DNA of 64,000 bases from Amylostereum areolatum (taxonomy: Eukaryota; Basidiomycota; Agaricomycetes; Russulales; Stereaceae), in the NCBI GenBank assembly GCA_012932865.1, contig SAXG01000031.1:310001-374000 (forward strand), read 5' to 3'. Every line of letters starts with the position of its first letter. The stretch's first letter is position 1. Below the pieces are notes generated by a model. That model saw nothing but the letters and a program-made list of their open reading frames with translations, was not told the DNA's origin and searched no databases. Of the stretch, positions 21,864-34,100 are shown piece after piece. A program made the position numbers and the translations under genes.

Positions 21864-22354
21864 ACTTTAGAATAGAACGACGAATAACAGCGGCTAAAAC
21901 GCACCTGAAGATCCGTCAAGTCTTGTTGCATCCTCCTCTCTGCTCCTCGCCTCGTCTTTCGCCACATGACGACGCACGGTCCTTCGAGACTGCCACCGAA
22001 ACCCATCAATACTTGTTGCGCATTTACTACAGACGCATTTTTCGACGCCCATGGCGCGAGCTACGAGTGAAAGGAGGTCTGAAGGATGTATTAGCAGCGC
22101 ATATATCCAAGTCGGGCGGAGGATACGGCGTCAAAGTGACGCGTGAGGATCGTCGAGCGCGAAGGAGCGTGATCGCGGAAGGACGACTTAGTCGTGGCTC
22201 AGCGGTTTCTCGACTTAGCGGTTTCTGACTTGACATGATAACCTCAAAAAGCGGACGCTAAGGGCTCAGATGTAAAATAGCGTGATAATTGGAGAGAGCA
22301 TGGCGAGAACATGCAGAGAGAATCTGGATTATCTTCGCGTATTCTACTTGGAGA

Positions 22355-22446
22355 GGAATTTGCTCAGAGTCCACGCGGAATCTGCGTGGAATCTGCTCAT
22401 TCCCCCCAGATTGTCCCCGGGAGTAATCTCGCTGTTCGCCGCAGTG
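22355..22446 (-). repeat. Right TIR of the CACTA element
   Basis: Inverted partner of 16086-16177, ending CTGTTCGCCGCAGTG. The flanking TGT duplicates the left flank. Confidence 0.88.
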
Positions 22447-22695
22447 TGTATTGTTTCAGCTATTTCTAATGCAAAGGCAGGTCCAGCAAGATGATTGTAT
22501 GTTCTATATGGCCTTTTGGTCTTGCTGATATTTCACCCAGCTCCACTACTATATCTCGGCCAGCTCAGGAGCTCTCACTGCCCCTTGCTGCTGGCAAGCT
22601 AATAGGCAGAAAGAATAGAGTGTTTCACCAGTTTCTAATGCAAAGCAAGGTTGTGTGAGATGGTATTAAATCAGTATTGATCAATTGATCATGTA
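22447..22695. repeat. Satellite arm 1, right part
   Basis: Continues the ~169 bp satellite interrupted by the CACTA element. It is the inverted counterpart of about 24085-24340. Confidence 0.8.
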
Positions 22696-23260
22696 TATGG
22701 GCTTTGCCATGATTCAGCCTAGTGTACATGGTAGAACTCACCAAGCTAGGAATTTCTAGCTAGTGCATATCATGTCTAAGCTCATAGCTGAAAATAGTGA
22801 ATTGTATTAGTGGTCCCTAATGCAAAGGTAGCTTCAGTGAGATGGTAGATCATTTTCTGAGGTCATGTCCATAGAGATACTAGACTAGTAAAACTATCCA
22901 GTCCTGCTACCATATCATAGAACTTACAAGAGTTCTGTTGAAAATATATCATGAACCTTGCACATAGGGTAGAGCATACTGATATTATGGATTATTACTC
23001 TTTGAGGGAACTTCTTCTGTACCACACAGTTTTAGTGTTGCTGATACTCCATACATATTTCGCAGTACCAGGTCTAGTAGAGTATTAGACAGGTGCAATC
23101 ACCATCTCAATGTTGCTAGGATCGAGTCTGGATTATTTCAATAGCTCTGTATAGTTTTAGTGATCTTGCTCATGTCAAATGCACACAAGTATGTAGTATA
23201 GAATACAGTATGTTCTCATATGTGTTGTTGTATGCTGAGTGTTCTATGCAATTGTATCCT
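22696..23260. other. AT-rich degenerate satellite-like sequence
   Basis: Fragments such as a TAATGCAAAGGTAG block recall the satellite, but no gene is seen. Confidence 0.4.
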
Positions 23261-23716
23261 TGTCATGAACGGTCTATGATTTTCTTTTTACTTTACATCG
23301 GTTACACGCTTTAGGACTTATCGACTTATCACCGGTCCGGCTCCACTTTGGCCCAGACCCGGTTCATCTATATCCTGCCCGGACCCACATGACTCATCTC
23401 GGCCCGGGTCTGACTCTTTTCTCCTGACTCATGCTATATGATACTGACTCATGCTGTGCTCTTTTACATACGACTGCTTACTTATACTAGGTTTGCTTAC
23501 TGATCGCTGTGTATTGGTTGCTTACCTAAGTCTCTCTCCTCTCATGTATATAAGGCTCGCTCTCGCTGTACATACTCCTTATCTCGAGCTGGTCAATTTT
23601 ACCAACTTGCTTGCTTTCCCTTGTCTGTCGCCGTGTCTGATTGGCTCCCCTCTGTCATCCTCTTCCTCTGTCAGCTTTGTCGTAAATTGGTGCTGTTGCA
23701 CTAGTCGTTGCTGACA
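23261..23716 (+). repeat. Solo LTR of the Gypsy-2 family
   Basis: A 456 bp copy, TGTCATGAACGG...TTGCTGACA, with no internal domain. The flanks ATCCT and ATACT could be a 5 bp target duplication with one change. It sits in the spacer between the two inverted satellite arms. Confidence 0.9.
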
Positions 23717-24084
23717 ATACTACTCCAGAGTAATCAGACCACCATTCCTGCCAAGAATCATCTCAATATCCCAGACCAGATTGTAGTAGGTCCTAGAAGT
23801 AGTGAAATAACATCATCAAATCAGTCTTGTATTGAACTGTAGTCAAATGATGTTAAGACCTTACACTGATCTCTGACAGCACTCTTACCTATGCTCAATC
23901 TGTGCAAAGTACACTACATATACCAGACAGAATCAAGACAGCATCAAGAGGGTAGTAGTAATACTCAACCATCTTGTCAGAGTTCATACTATGCTAAAAA
24001 CCAGTGAAATAGTTCTATATCTCCAGCTGGTACTAGCTCTAGGGTAGCATACACTGATAAGATCTTCTTAGCTTAGTCTGAATT
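23717..24084. other. AT-rich spacer, no gene seen
   Basis: Lies between the solo LTR and satellite arm 2. No coding or RNA signature is recognised. Confidence 0.4.
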
Positions 24085-24744
24085 GTGGTATGATCAATTG
24101 ATCAATACTGATTTAATACCATCTCACACAACCTTGCTTTGCATTAGAAACTGGTGAAACACTCTATTCTTTCTGCCTATTAGCTTGCCAGCAGCAAGGG
24201 GCGGTGAGAGCTCCTGAGCTGGCCGAGATATAGTAGTGGAGCTGGGTGAAATATCAGCAAGACCAAAAGGCCATATAGAACATACAATCATCTTGCCGGA
24301 CCTGCCTTTGCATTAGAAATAGCTGAAACAATACACTCTTTCTGCCTATAGGCTCACGGGTGGCAGGTGTCGGTGAGAGCTCCCCAGCTCGCCGAGGTTG
24401 AGTAGCTGAGCTGGGCAAAATCTCGACGAGACCAGAAGGACATATACATTATAACGACGCCTTGCCGGACATACCTTAGCCAATAGACAGAAAGAGTGAA
24501 TTGTTTCAGCTGTTTTTGATGCAAACCAGTGGCAAGGGTCTGTGAGAGCTCCCCAGCTTGATGAGATCCAGTGGTTCAACTAGGCAAAATGTCGGCGAGA
24601 CTAGAAGGTCATAAACAGCATACTATCACCTCACCGTACCTACCTTTGCATTAGAAACAGCTAAAACAATACACTGTTTCTGCCCATTGGCTCACCGATG
24701 GCAAGGGTCGGTGAGAGCTCCCCGGCTTGCCGAGGTCTATTATC
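24085..24744. repeat. Satellite arm 2, left part (inverted copy of arm 1)
   Basis: Reverse complement of 15670-16085 joined directly to 22447-22695, with few differences. It therefore preserves the state before the CACTA insertion. TTATC at 24740-24744 is the left target duplication of the copia composite. Confidence 0.85.
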
Positions 24745-25195
24745 TGTTGAAGTCGCAGTTGAAGGGGCTAGCCAACTAGCTAGGGACGCTCAGAACTGAC
24801 ACAAACAGTGGATTGCTGCAGCACAGAATGAGCGACTGAGAAACAAGACAGAAACGAGCAAAGGGCATACCTGCAGCACAGAATGAGCGACTGAGGAGGA
24901 GCAGACGCGTGTGGCTGCAGGTAGAGGCCATGGAGCGTGGGAGGAAACTCGGAATAAGCCGAGAATCGACCTAAAGCGGTAACTAACTCGAAACTGAAGC
25001 TAGGGAAGCTAGCTCAGGCTGAACTACAGTAAGTACAGTACAATAGCGAACAGTGGGTGAAGTGGAGAGGGCATGTGAGGGTATAGACGCGGAATTAGAT
25101 GATAATAGGGTGAATGGAGCGGAATAGACGCGAATAGAAGGGAGATAGAACAGAATAAAGGCGTAGAAATCAGACATAAATGAATATCTTCAACA
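24745..25195 (-). repeat. Copia LTR (3' LTR of E1)
   Basis: A 451 bp LTR with TGTTGAAG...CTTCAACA ends. CTCCCCCGTGA follows on the plus strand, which is the complement of the element's polypurine tract. Confidence 0.92.
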
Positions 25196-25214
25196 CTCCC
25201 CCGTGATGAGACGC

Positions 25215-26190
25215 CTACTCGAGTCCCATCATCTCCCTGCAGCGCACAACGCGCTCCCGAGGCAGCGCCTTCGTCAGGATGTCGGCCGGCATCTCGTTTG
25301 TCCCCACAAACTTGAGAACAATCCGGCCGGCCTCCACTTCGTCTCGCAGCCAGTAGAAGCGCAGGTCGAGGTGCTTCATGCGTCCATGATGCTCGGGATT
25401 CTTTGAGACGTTGATAGACGACTGATTGTCCGAGTACAGGAGCGAAGCGCCCTCGACTGTGTAGCCAAACTCAGAGAGCAGGTTGCGCATCCAGACGATC
25501 TCCTTGCCAGCCTCGACGGCAGCAATGTACTCCGCCTCGGTCGTCGACTGTGCGACGAGCGATTGGAGGCGAGAGCTCCAGCTGACAGCGCCAGAACCAA
25601 TGCGGACGAGATACCCGCCTGTGGAGCGGCCATTGTCGACGTTTCCGCCGTGGTCCGAGTCTGTGAAGGTGGTGAACAGCTCGGAGTCGTCGGTCGGCCT
25701 GTACACGAGCTTCAAGTCCTTCGTGCCCTGGAGGTACTTGAACAGATGCTGGACGGCGCGCCAATGCTGAGGACCTGGGTCCGAAATGAAGCGGCAGAGA
25801 TTGGAGACAGTGTAGGCGATGTCTGGACGGGTCGCAGTCGCGATGTAGAGCAGGGAGCCGACGGCGCTGCCATAGGGCACCTTTTGCATGAATTCGCGCT
25901 CAGAAGCGTTCTGGGGCGACATGGCCTTCGTCAGACGCGAGCCAGGAAGCATAGGCGTGGTGACAGGGTGGCAGTCGGCGTGATTGTAGCGCGCAAGCGT
26001 GTCGATGATGTACTGGCGCTGGGAGAGGAAGAGGGTGCGAAGGGAGCGGTCTCGAGTGATGTGGATGCCAAGGAGGAAGGAGGTGGGGCCGAGGTCTCGC
26101 AGCTTGAAGTGCGTGCGAAGAGTGGCGATGATCTCGTCGAGAACAGGCTCCGAATTCGACGCCAGGGTGCCGTCGTCGACGAAGACAGGG
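25215..26190 (-). pseudogene. pol: Copia E1 pol, 3' part (end of RT and RNase H)
   Basis: The frame runs from just after the E2 insertion point (TGTCTTCGTCGACGAC, encoding the FVDD box of RT) to the stop at 25215. It contains the Ty1/copia RNase H signatures FTDSDHGG, STTEAEY and YSDNQSS and ends MMGLE. It matches the same part of E2 almost base for base. The remaining 5' part of this gene lies inverted at 27349-30688, so the piece is not expressible as a polyprotein. Confidence 0.9.
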
Positions 26191-26641
26191 TGTTGAAGAT
26201 ATTCATTTATGTCTGATTTCTACGCCTTTATTCTGTTCTATCTCCCTTCTATTCGCGTCTATTCCGCTCCATTCACCCTATTATCATCTAATTCCGCGTC
26301 TATACCCTCACATGCCCTCTCCACTTCACCCACTGTTCGCTATTGTACTGTACTTACTGTAGTTCAGCCTGAGCTAGCTTCCCTAGCTTCAGTTTCGAGT
26401 TAGTTACCGCTTTAGGTCGATTCTCGGCTTATTCCGAGTTTCCTCCCACGCTCCATGGCCTCTACCTGCAGCCACACGCGTCTGCTCCTCCTCAGTCGCT
26501 CATTCTGTGCTGCAGGTATGCCCTTTGCTCGTTTCTGTCTTGTTTCTCAGTCGCTCATTCTGTGCTGCAGCAATCCACTGTTTGTGTCAGTTCTGAGCGT
26601 CCCTAGCTAGTTGGCTAGCCCCTTCAACTGCGACTTCAACA
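26191..26641 (+). repeat. Copia LTR in plus orientation (recombinant LTR)
   Basis: A 451 bp LTR starting TGTTGAAGATATTC and ending CTTCAACA, opposite in orientation to its neighbours. It is followed by a PBS. By the inversion model it is a hybrid of the E1 and E2 5' LTRs. Confidence 0.9.
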
Positions 26642-26659
26642 GGTTATGGGCCCTGCGCT
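26642..26659 (+). promoter_or_regulatory. Copia primer binding site, half-tRNA type
   Basis: GGTTATGGGCCCTGCGCT directly abuts the LTR. Its complement, AGCGCAGGGCCCATAACC, reads like the anticodon arm of initiator tRNA-Met (CAT anticodon) rather than a tRNA 3' end, as in Drosophila copia. The same sequence lies at 36159-36176 and 53755-53772. Confidence 0.75.
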
Positions 26660-27348
26660 CTAGCCAACATCCATCGCTTTTATCTCGCCTCACAGCACCC
26701 CCCTCGCCTCGTCCTTCTACACACCTCTCCTACCATCCCTAGAGGCCCCAGCCCTCGAGTTTCAAGTCGAACGACCCATCCGTCGCCTCCCAACGCCATC
26801 CCCATCCTCCAGGGCGCGCATTTCGCAACATCAAGCGCGCACGCAACGCCCCTTCATCCGTTCGCCTCGCCCTTGCATATTCCGCATCTACTACTCCCTA
26901 TCCAACTTCGTGCCAAGCCCCAAGGCCGTCGCTTTTGTCGCTGCGCGTCCACAGCCTGTGACGCTTCCTCCTCCTCCTCCCACAAACATCAAAGGCGCCC
27001 TCAGCGCCCCTTCAACCGTTTGCTACCTCGCTTCGCGTCAGCCCTCCCTACCACCCTACCTACCCCCTCGCCAAACGCGGTAGCCGTCGCTGAAGCCGTT
27101 CGCCCTCAGGAGCTCGTTGTTTGCAGGAGGCTGTTTCGAGAAATTTTCACCTTGGGATCGGACGAGTGTAGCTTCCCATCGCGTTGTGCTATCGGTACGC
27201 GCTCTTCAGGCCTCCATCTAGACCATCCACCCTCCCCATCGCCGTCGTACCCGCCCCCATCGCCCTATCCCATCGCCCTCGGCGCCCCCTCGAACCTCTG
27301 CTCGTCCAAATCGTCGCTTTTTGCGTATATCCTCTCCAATTCCTCATT
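26660..27348 (+). other. Copia 5' untranslated leader
   Basis: About 690 bp between PBS and the gag-pol ATG. The same leader occurs in E2 and in element D. An open frame is present in it, but I see no evidence of a product. Confidence 0.5.
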
Positions 27349-30300
27349 ATGTCCGACTCTATCCCCAAAATCGACGCTCTCACCGGCCAAAACTACAAGG
27401 ACTGGTCGAACGAGGTTCTGGCCTGGCTCCAGACCAAGGGCTGGGACGCTGTAGTGCTGGGGGAGACGTCCAAGCCGGCGGATACTGCTGCTGCCGCCCT
27501 CAAGGAGTACACCTCGATCTGCTCCAAGGCTGGGGGTGCCATCTACCTCCTCATCTCCAAGGACCAGCGAGGTCCTGTGGACGACCTTAGGCGCGACGCC
27601 CCTGCTATGTGGACGAAGCTCGAGGCGCTGCACGTCAAGAAGGCGCCTGGCGCGCGCTTCAACGCGTATGACGACCTCTTCAATGTCCGCAAGAAGGAGG
27701 ACGAGTCCCTGCTCGCTATGGCGACGCGAGTCGACGATGCTATGCGTCGCATTCGTTCCCTTCGCCCTGCGTCTCTCACCCTCGAGGAGCTCGACAAGGA
27801 GCTCACCACCATGGCGTACATCCGCGCCCTCCCCTCGGAGTACTCCTCCTTCGTCTCGTCCCTCCTCCTGCTCGAGAAGCTCGACCCCGACAGCGTCAAG
27901 GACGCGTTTGTGCGCGAGGAGACCAACAGGGAGCGCAACCCCGAGTTCTTCAAGCCGGACGCTTCGTCTGCGCTCAGTGCGTCGTCGTCTGGCGCATCTG
28001 GCAAGGCCAAGGGGCAGTCCTCGCGTCCACGTCTCACTTGCGCGTTCTGCAAGAAGAGCGGGCACGAGGAGAAGACCTGCTATCAGAAGCAGATCAAGGA
28101 CCTGCGTTCTCGCCTTGGGGACAAGGCCAACGCCGCTTCGTCGTCGTCTGACGGCTTCAATCCTGCTGGCGAACACGCTGGCAGCGCTGCATCCGCAAGT
28201 GTCGCTCCTTCCGACCCCCTCTCGCCGCTGCAGCTCGATGCTGACGTCGATTGGAATGCAGACACCGGCGCCACGTCTCATATGACCCCGCATCGCCACT
28301 TCTTCGCCTCCTACCGTCCCCTTCGCACGCCCATTCGCCTCGCAGACGGAAAGACGGTGTACAGTGCAGGAGTCGGTTCAGTGGTGTTCAATCCGGTTGT
28401 AGCAGGAAAGGCGCAGGGTGCCGTCGAGTTTACTAGAGTCCTCCATGTTCCCCATCTTCGCAATAATCTCCTCTCTGTCCTCTACCTTGCGAAGCATAAG
28501 GCGTTCGTCGTCACCATCAAGGGGAGCCGCGTCTCCTTCGCTAAGGACGGCGCTGTGTGGTTCACTGCAACGATCAACGATGCGAACACCGCCTATCTCG
28601 ATGGTTCCACCTCTACAGCGTCGCACTACGCCCTATCCGCCGCGCTCGCCGCCTCTACGCCGCTCGACGCGTCCCTATGGCACCGCCGCCTGGCTCACTT
28701 CAACCACGCTGGTCTCCAGCGCATAGTGCGCGAGAATCTCGTCACCGGTCTCGTCTTCAACTCGTTAGAGAAGCCCGACCCTATCTGCGAGCCCTGCCTC
28801 GCTGGCAAGATGCATGCCGACCCGTTCCCCTCCTCTACCACCGTCTACACAAAGCGCCTCGCCCTCGTCCACTCTGACCTGCACGGTCCGCTTCCAGTCC
28901 GCACCGCCTCTGGCTATCGCTACTGGGTCCTCTACATCGACGCCGCCTCGCGTTTCTACGCCGTCTACCTGCTTCGCAAGAAGTCGGACCAGTACGAGGC
29001 GTTCAAGGACTTCAAAGCGTGGGCCGAGAAGCAGACAGGCGAGAAGCTGCTCGCGCTGCAGGACGACAAGGGGGGCGAGTACATGGGGCGCAACATGGAC
29101 GAGTTCTGTTCGCTGCACGGGATCGAGCGCCGTCATACGACGCGCAATCGCCCTCAGCAGAACGGCGTGGCGGAGCGTGCAAATCGCACCATTGAGGAGG
29201 GTGTCACCGCGATGCTTGCGGAGTCCGGCCTGCCTGCGTCTTTCTGGGGAGAAGCGCTCAGTGCCTACATCCACGTCCGCAACCGCCTGCCCACCGCCGC
29301 CATCAAGGCGCACACCACGCCCTTCGAGCTCTGGCACGGGTCCAAGCCGGATGTGAGTCGTCTGCGCGTGTGGGGATGCACCGCATACGTCCATATCCAG
29401 CGCGACAAGCGCAAGGGCCTGCAGCCGCACATGGTGAAGGCCGCCTTCATCGGGTATCCGGAGGGGTACAAAGGCTGGAAGTTCTGGGACCCTATAGCGA
29501 AGAAGGTCATCATTTGCGAGCGCGCCGACTTTGATGAGCGCGATTTCCCTCGCTCCAGGCTCAACAAGCCGCTCCTGCCCTCGCCTTCCGCTCCCCTCTT
29601 CCCTCCTCCGCCTCCATCGGAGCCTGCTCCCTCTCAGCTGGTGCTGGATGCCGGGGGAGACGACGACTCGTCCTCTGCTGAGCAAGACGAGCCTGATCTG
29701 CCTCCAGCTCCGCCTGCTGATGAGCATGATCAGGATGCGGCCGATCCCGCTCCTGCGCCGCCTGCAGCCGATCCTGCACCTCCCTCTCCACATGCGGGTC
29801 CTTCGCGGCCTGCTCCTCGAGGGAGGAAGCGCGCCGCCTCGCCCACCGGTCCTCTGCGCCGTAGCACGCGCGACGCCGTGGTCAAGGCGCGATCGAACAG
29901 CTGGCAGCCTCAACCAGTGCCCTCCAAGGCGAAAGTGCGCGAGCCGCTTCCTGCAGTCGAATCCGACGAGGAGGACGATGCTCACAGCGACTCTCCTGAG
30001 CCGTGGGCGAATGACGACGTCTACTCTGCGCAGGAGACGCCTGAGGCCGCCTTTGCCATCCACACCGCGTTGGAGACTGCCCTTCTATCCGCAGACGGCG
30101 AGCCGCTCTCCTACAGGCAGGCTATGCAGCGTCCAGACGCGGAGATGTGGCTTGCAGCGTGCAGAGAGGAGCTCGACGCGCATGCAGCCAATGGCACCTG
30201 GTCTATCGCTTCCCTTCCCCCTGGCGCGCACGCCGTCGCATCGCGCTGGGTCTTCAAGGTCAAGCGCAAGGAGGACGGCTCCATCGAGCGCTACAAGGCG

Positions 30301-30688
30301 CGCGTCGTCGCGAAGGGCTTTGCCCAGCGTCCTGGCTTCGACTACTTCGAGACCTTCGCTCCCACTGCCAAGTTCCAGGCCATCCGCACTGTCCTCGCCC
30401 TCGCCGCCGTCGAGGATCTCCACCTGCGCTCCATCGACATCTCCCATGCCTTCATCAATGGCGACCTCGATGCGGAGGTCTACATGAAGCAGCCTGAAGG
30501 CTTCGAGGAGGGTCCTCCTGGCGCGGTCTGCAAGCTGCAGAAGTCGATCTACGGCCTCAAGCAGGCCGCTCGCCTGTGGAAGATCAAGCTGATGGAGGTC
30601 CTGTGCGACAAGATGGGATTCCGCTGCATCTACAGCGACGCGTCAATCTACGTGCTCCAGCGCGACGCTGTGCGCGTTCTCCTCCCTG
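27349..30688 (+). pseudogene. gag-pol: Copia E1 gag-pol, 5' part (gag to mid-RT), inverted
   Basis: ATG at 27349 (MSDSIPKID). It encodes the gag domain (residues 1-225), a CCHC knuckle CAFCKKSGHEEKTC (~230), protease DTGA (~305), pre-integrase HHCC (~440-490), integrase core (D ~508, D ~570, E ~606) and the first half of RT. It stops within RT at the sequence encoding VLLPV, exactly at the CCCTG duplication where a copia LTR begins. An artificial read into the LTR ends soon after. Its continuation is 26190-25215 on the other strand. No internal stop is seen, so the break is purely structural. Confidence 0.9.
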
Positions 30689-31139
30689 TGTTGAAGTCGC
30701 AGTTGAAGGGGCTAGCCAACTAGCTAGGGACGCTCAGAACTGACACAAACAGTGGATTGCTGCAGCACAGAATGAGCGACTGAGAAACAAGACAGAAACG
30801 AGCAAAGGGCATACCTGCAGCACAGAATGAGCGACTGAGGAGGAGCAGACGCGTGTGGCTGCAGGTAGAGGCCATGGAGCGTGGGAGGAAACTCGGAATA
30901 AGCCGAGAATCGACCTAAAGCGGTAACTAACTCGAAACTGAAGCTAGGGAAGCTAGCTCAGGCTGAACTACAGTAAGTACAGTACAATAGCGAACAGTGG
31001 GTGAAGTGGAGAGGGCATGTGAGGGTATAGACGCGGAATTAGATGATAATAGGGTGAATGGAGCGGAATAGACGCGAATAGAAGGGAGATAGAACAGAAT
31101 AAAGGCGTAGAAATCAGACATAAATGAATATCTTCAACA
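30689..31139 (-). repeat. Copia LTR (3' LTR of E2)
   Basis: A 451 bp LTR with TGTTGAAG...CTTCAACA ends. The flank CCCTG (30684-30688) pairs as the inverted duplication with CAGGG at 26186-26190. Confidence 0.92.
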
Positions 31140-31158
31140 CTCCCCCGTGATGAGACGC

Positions 31159-34100
31159 CTACTCGAGTCCCATCATCTCCCTGCAGCGCACAACGCGCTC
31201 CCGAGGCAGCGCCTTCGTCAGGATGTCGGCCGGCATCTCGTTTGTCCCCACAAACTTGAGAACAATCCGGCCAGCCTCCACTTCGTCTCGCAGCCAGTAG
31301 AAGCGCAGGTCGAGGTGCTTCATGCGTCCATGATGCTCGGGATTCTTTGAGACGTTGATAGACGACTGATTGTCCGAGTACAGGAGCGAAGCGCCCTCGA
31401 CTGTGTAGCCAAACTCAGAGAGCAGGTTGCGCATCCAGACGATCTCCTTGCCAGCCTCGACGGCAGCAATGTACTCCGCCTCGGTCGTCGACTGTGCGAC
31501 GAGCGATTGGAGGCGAGAGCTCCAGCTGACAGCGCCAGAACCAATGCGGACGAGATACCCGCCTGTGGAGCGGCCATTGTCGACGTTTCCGCCGTGGTCC
31601 GAGTCTGTGAAGGTGGTGAACAGCTCGGAGTCGTCGGTCGGCCTGTACACGAGCTTCAAGTCCTTCGTGCCCTGGAGGTACTTGAACAGATGCTGGACGG
31701 CGCGCCAATGCTGAGGACCTGGGTCCGAAATGAAGCGGCAGAGAATGGAGACAGTGTAGGCGATGTCTGGACGGGTCGCAGTCGCGATGTAGAGCAGGGA
31801 GCCGACGGCGCTGCCATAGGGCACCTTTTGCATGAATTCGCGCTCAGAAGCGTTCTGGGGCGACATGGCCTTCGTCAGACGCGAGCCAGGAAGCATAGGC
31901 GTGGTGACAGGGTGGCAGTCGGCGTGATTGTAGCGCGCAAGCGTGTCGATGATGTACTGGCGCTGGGAGAGGAAGAGGGTGCGAAGGGAGCGGTCTCGAG
32001 TGATGTGGATGCCAAGGAGGAAGGAGGTGGGGCCGAGGTCTCGCAGCTTGAAGTGCGTGCGAAGAGTGGCGATGATCTCGTCGAGAACAGGCTCCGAATT
32101 CGACGCCAGGGTGCCGTCGTCGACGAAGACAGGGAGGAGAACGCGCACAGCGTCGCGCTGGAGCACGTAGATTGACGCGTCGCTGTAGATGCAGCGGAAT
32201 CCCATCTTGTCGCACAGGACCTCCATCAGCTTGATCTTCCACAGGCGAGCGGCCTGCTTGAGGCCGTAGATCGACTTCTGCAGCTTGCAGACCGCGCCAG
32301 GAGGACCCTCCTCGAAGCCTTCAGGCTGCTTCATGTAGACCTCCGCATCGAGGTCGCCATTGATGAAGGCATGGGAGATGTCGATGGAGCGCAGGTGGAG
32401 ATCCTCGACGGCGGCGAGGGCGAGGACAGTGCGGATGGCCTGGAACTTGGCAGTGGGAGCGAAGGTCTCGAAGTAGTCGAAGCCAGGACGCTGGGCAAAG
32501 CCCTTCGCGACGACGCGCGCCTTGTAGCGCTCGATGGAGCCGTCCTCCTTGCGCTTGACCTTGAAGACCCAGCGCGATGCGACGGCGTGCGCGCCAGGGG
32601 GAAGGGAAGCGATAGACCAGGTGCCATTGGCTGCATGCGCGTCGAGCTCCTCTCTGCACGCTGCAAGCCACATCTCCGCGTCTGGACGCTGCATAGCCTG
32701 CCTGTAGGAGAGCGGCTCGCCGTCTGCGGATAGAAGGGCAGTCTCCAACGCGGTGTGGATGGCAAAGGCGGCCTCAGGCGTCTCCTGCGCAGAGTAGACG
32801 TCGTCATTCGCCCACGGCTCAGGAGAGTCGCTGTGAGCATCGTCCTCCTCGTCGGATTCGACTGCAGGAAGCGGCTCGCGCACTTTCGCCTTGGAGGGCA
32901 CTGGTTGAGGCTGCCAGCTGTTCGATCGCGCCTTGACCACGGCGTCGCGCGTGCTACGGCGCAGAGGACCGGTGGGCGAGGCGGCGCGCTTCCTCCCTCG
33001 AGGAGCAGGCCGCGAAGGACCCGCATGTGGAGAGGGAGGTGCAGGATCGGCTGCAGGCGGCGCAGGAGCGGGATCGGCCGCATCCTGATCATGCTCATCA
33101 GCAGGCGGAGCTGGAGGCAGATCAGGCTCGTCTTGCTCAGCAGAGGACGAGTCGTCGTCTCCCCCGGCATCCAGCACCAGCTGAGAGGGAGCAGGCTCCG
33201 ATGGAGGCGGAGGAGGGAAGAGGGGAGCGGAAGGCGAGGGCAGGAGCGGCTTGTTGAGCCTGGAGCGAGGGAAATCGCGCTCATCAAAGTCGGCGCGCTC
33301 GCAAATGATGACCTTCTTCGCTATAGGGTCCCAGAACTTCCAGCCTTTGTACCCCTCCGGATACCCGATGAAGGCGGCCTTCACCATGTGCGGCTGCAGG
33401 CCCTTGCGCTTGTCGCGCTGGATATGGACGTATGCGGTGCATCCCCACACGCGCAGACGACTCACATCCGGCTTGGACCCGTGCCAGAGCTCGAAGGGCG
33501 TGGTGTGCGCCTTGATGGCGGCGGTGGGCAGGCGGTTGCGGACGTGGATGTAGGCACTGAGCGCTTCTCCCCAGAAAGACGCAGGCAGGCCGGACTCCGC
33601 AAGCATCGCGGTGACACCCTCCTCAATGGTGCGATTTGCACGCTCCGCCACGCCGTTCTGCTGAGGGCGATTGCGCGTCGTATGACGGCGCTCGATCCCG
33701 TGCAGCGAACAGAACTCGTCCATGTTGCGCCCCATGTACTCGCCCCCCTTGTCGTCCTGCAGCGCGAGCAGCTTCTCGCCTGTCTGCTTCTCGGCCCACG
33801 CTTTGAAGTCCTTGAACGCCTCGTACTGGTCCGACTTCTTGCGAAGCAGGTAGACGGCGTAGAAACGCGAGGCGGCGTCGATGTAGAGGACCCAGTAGCG
33901 ATAGCCAGAGGCGGTGCGGACTGGAAGCGGACCGTGCAGGTCAGAGTGGACGAGGGCGAGGCGCTTTGTGTAGACGGTGGTAGAGGAGGGGAACGGGTCG
34001 GCATGCATCTTGCCAGCGAGGCAGGGCTCGCAGATAGGGTCGGGCTTCTCTAACGAGTTGAAGACGAGACCGGTGACGAGATTCTCGCGCACTATGCGCT

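Larger units (their letters stand above)
16086..22446. mobile_element. CACTA (EnSpm) DNA transposon, 6,361 bp
   Basis: Ends CACTGCGGCGAAC...GTTCGCCGCAGTG, with imperfect terminal inverted repeats of about 92 bp. The target duplication is 3 bp (TGT at 16083-16085 and 22447-22449). The uninterrupted satellite on the opposite arm (near 24333-24345) gives the empty site. It carries two divergent genes whose 3' ends face each other: an accessory protein on plus and a Tnp2-type transposase on minus. Confidence 0.93.

Noticed and set aside
26873..27454. 193-codon frame in the copia leader and gag start
   Set aside because: It lies in another frame across the leader and the true gag ATG, with low-complexity serine-rich content; conservation among these very recent copies is not informative.
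28765..30063. Long antisense frame (432 codons) inside the copia gag-pol, mirrored at 32755-34053
   Set aside because: It is the complement of a GC-rich conserved coding sequence and has arginine-rich, domain-free content. Its openness follows from codon bias on the real strand.
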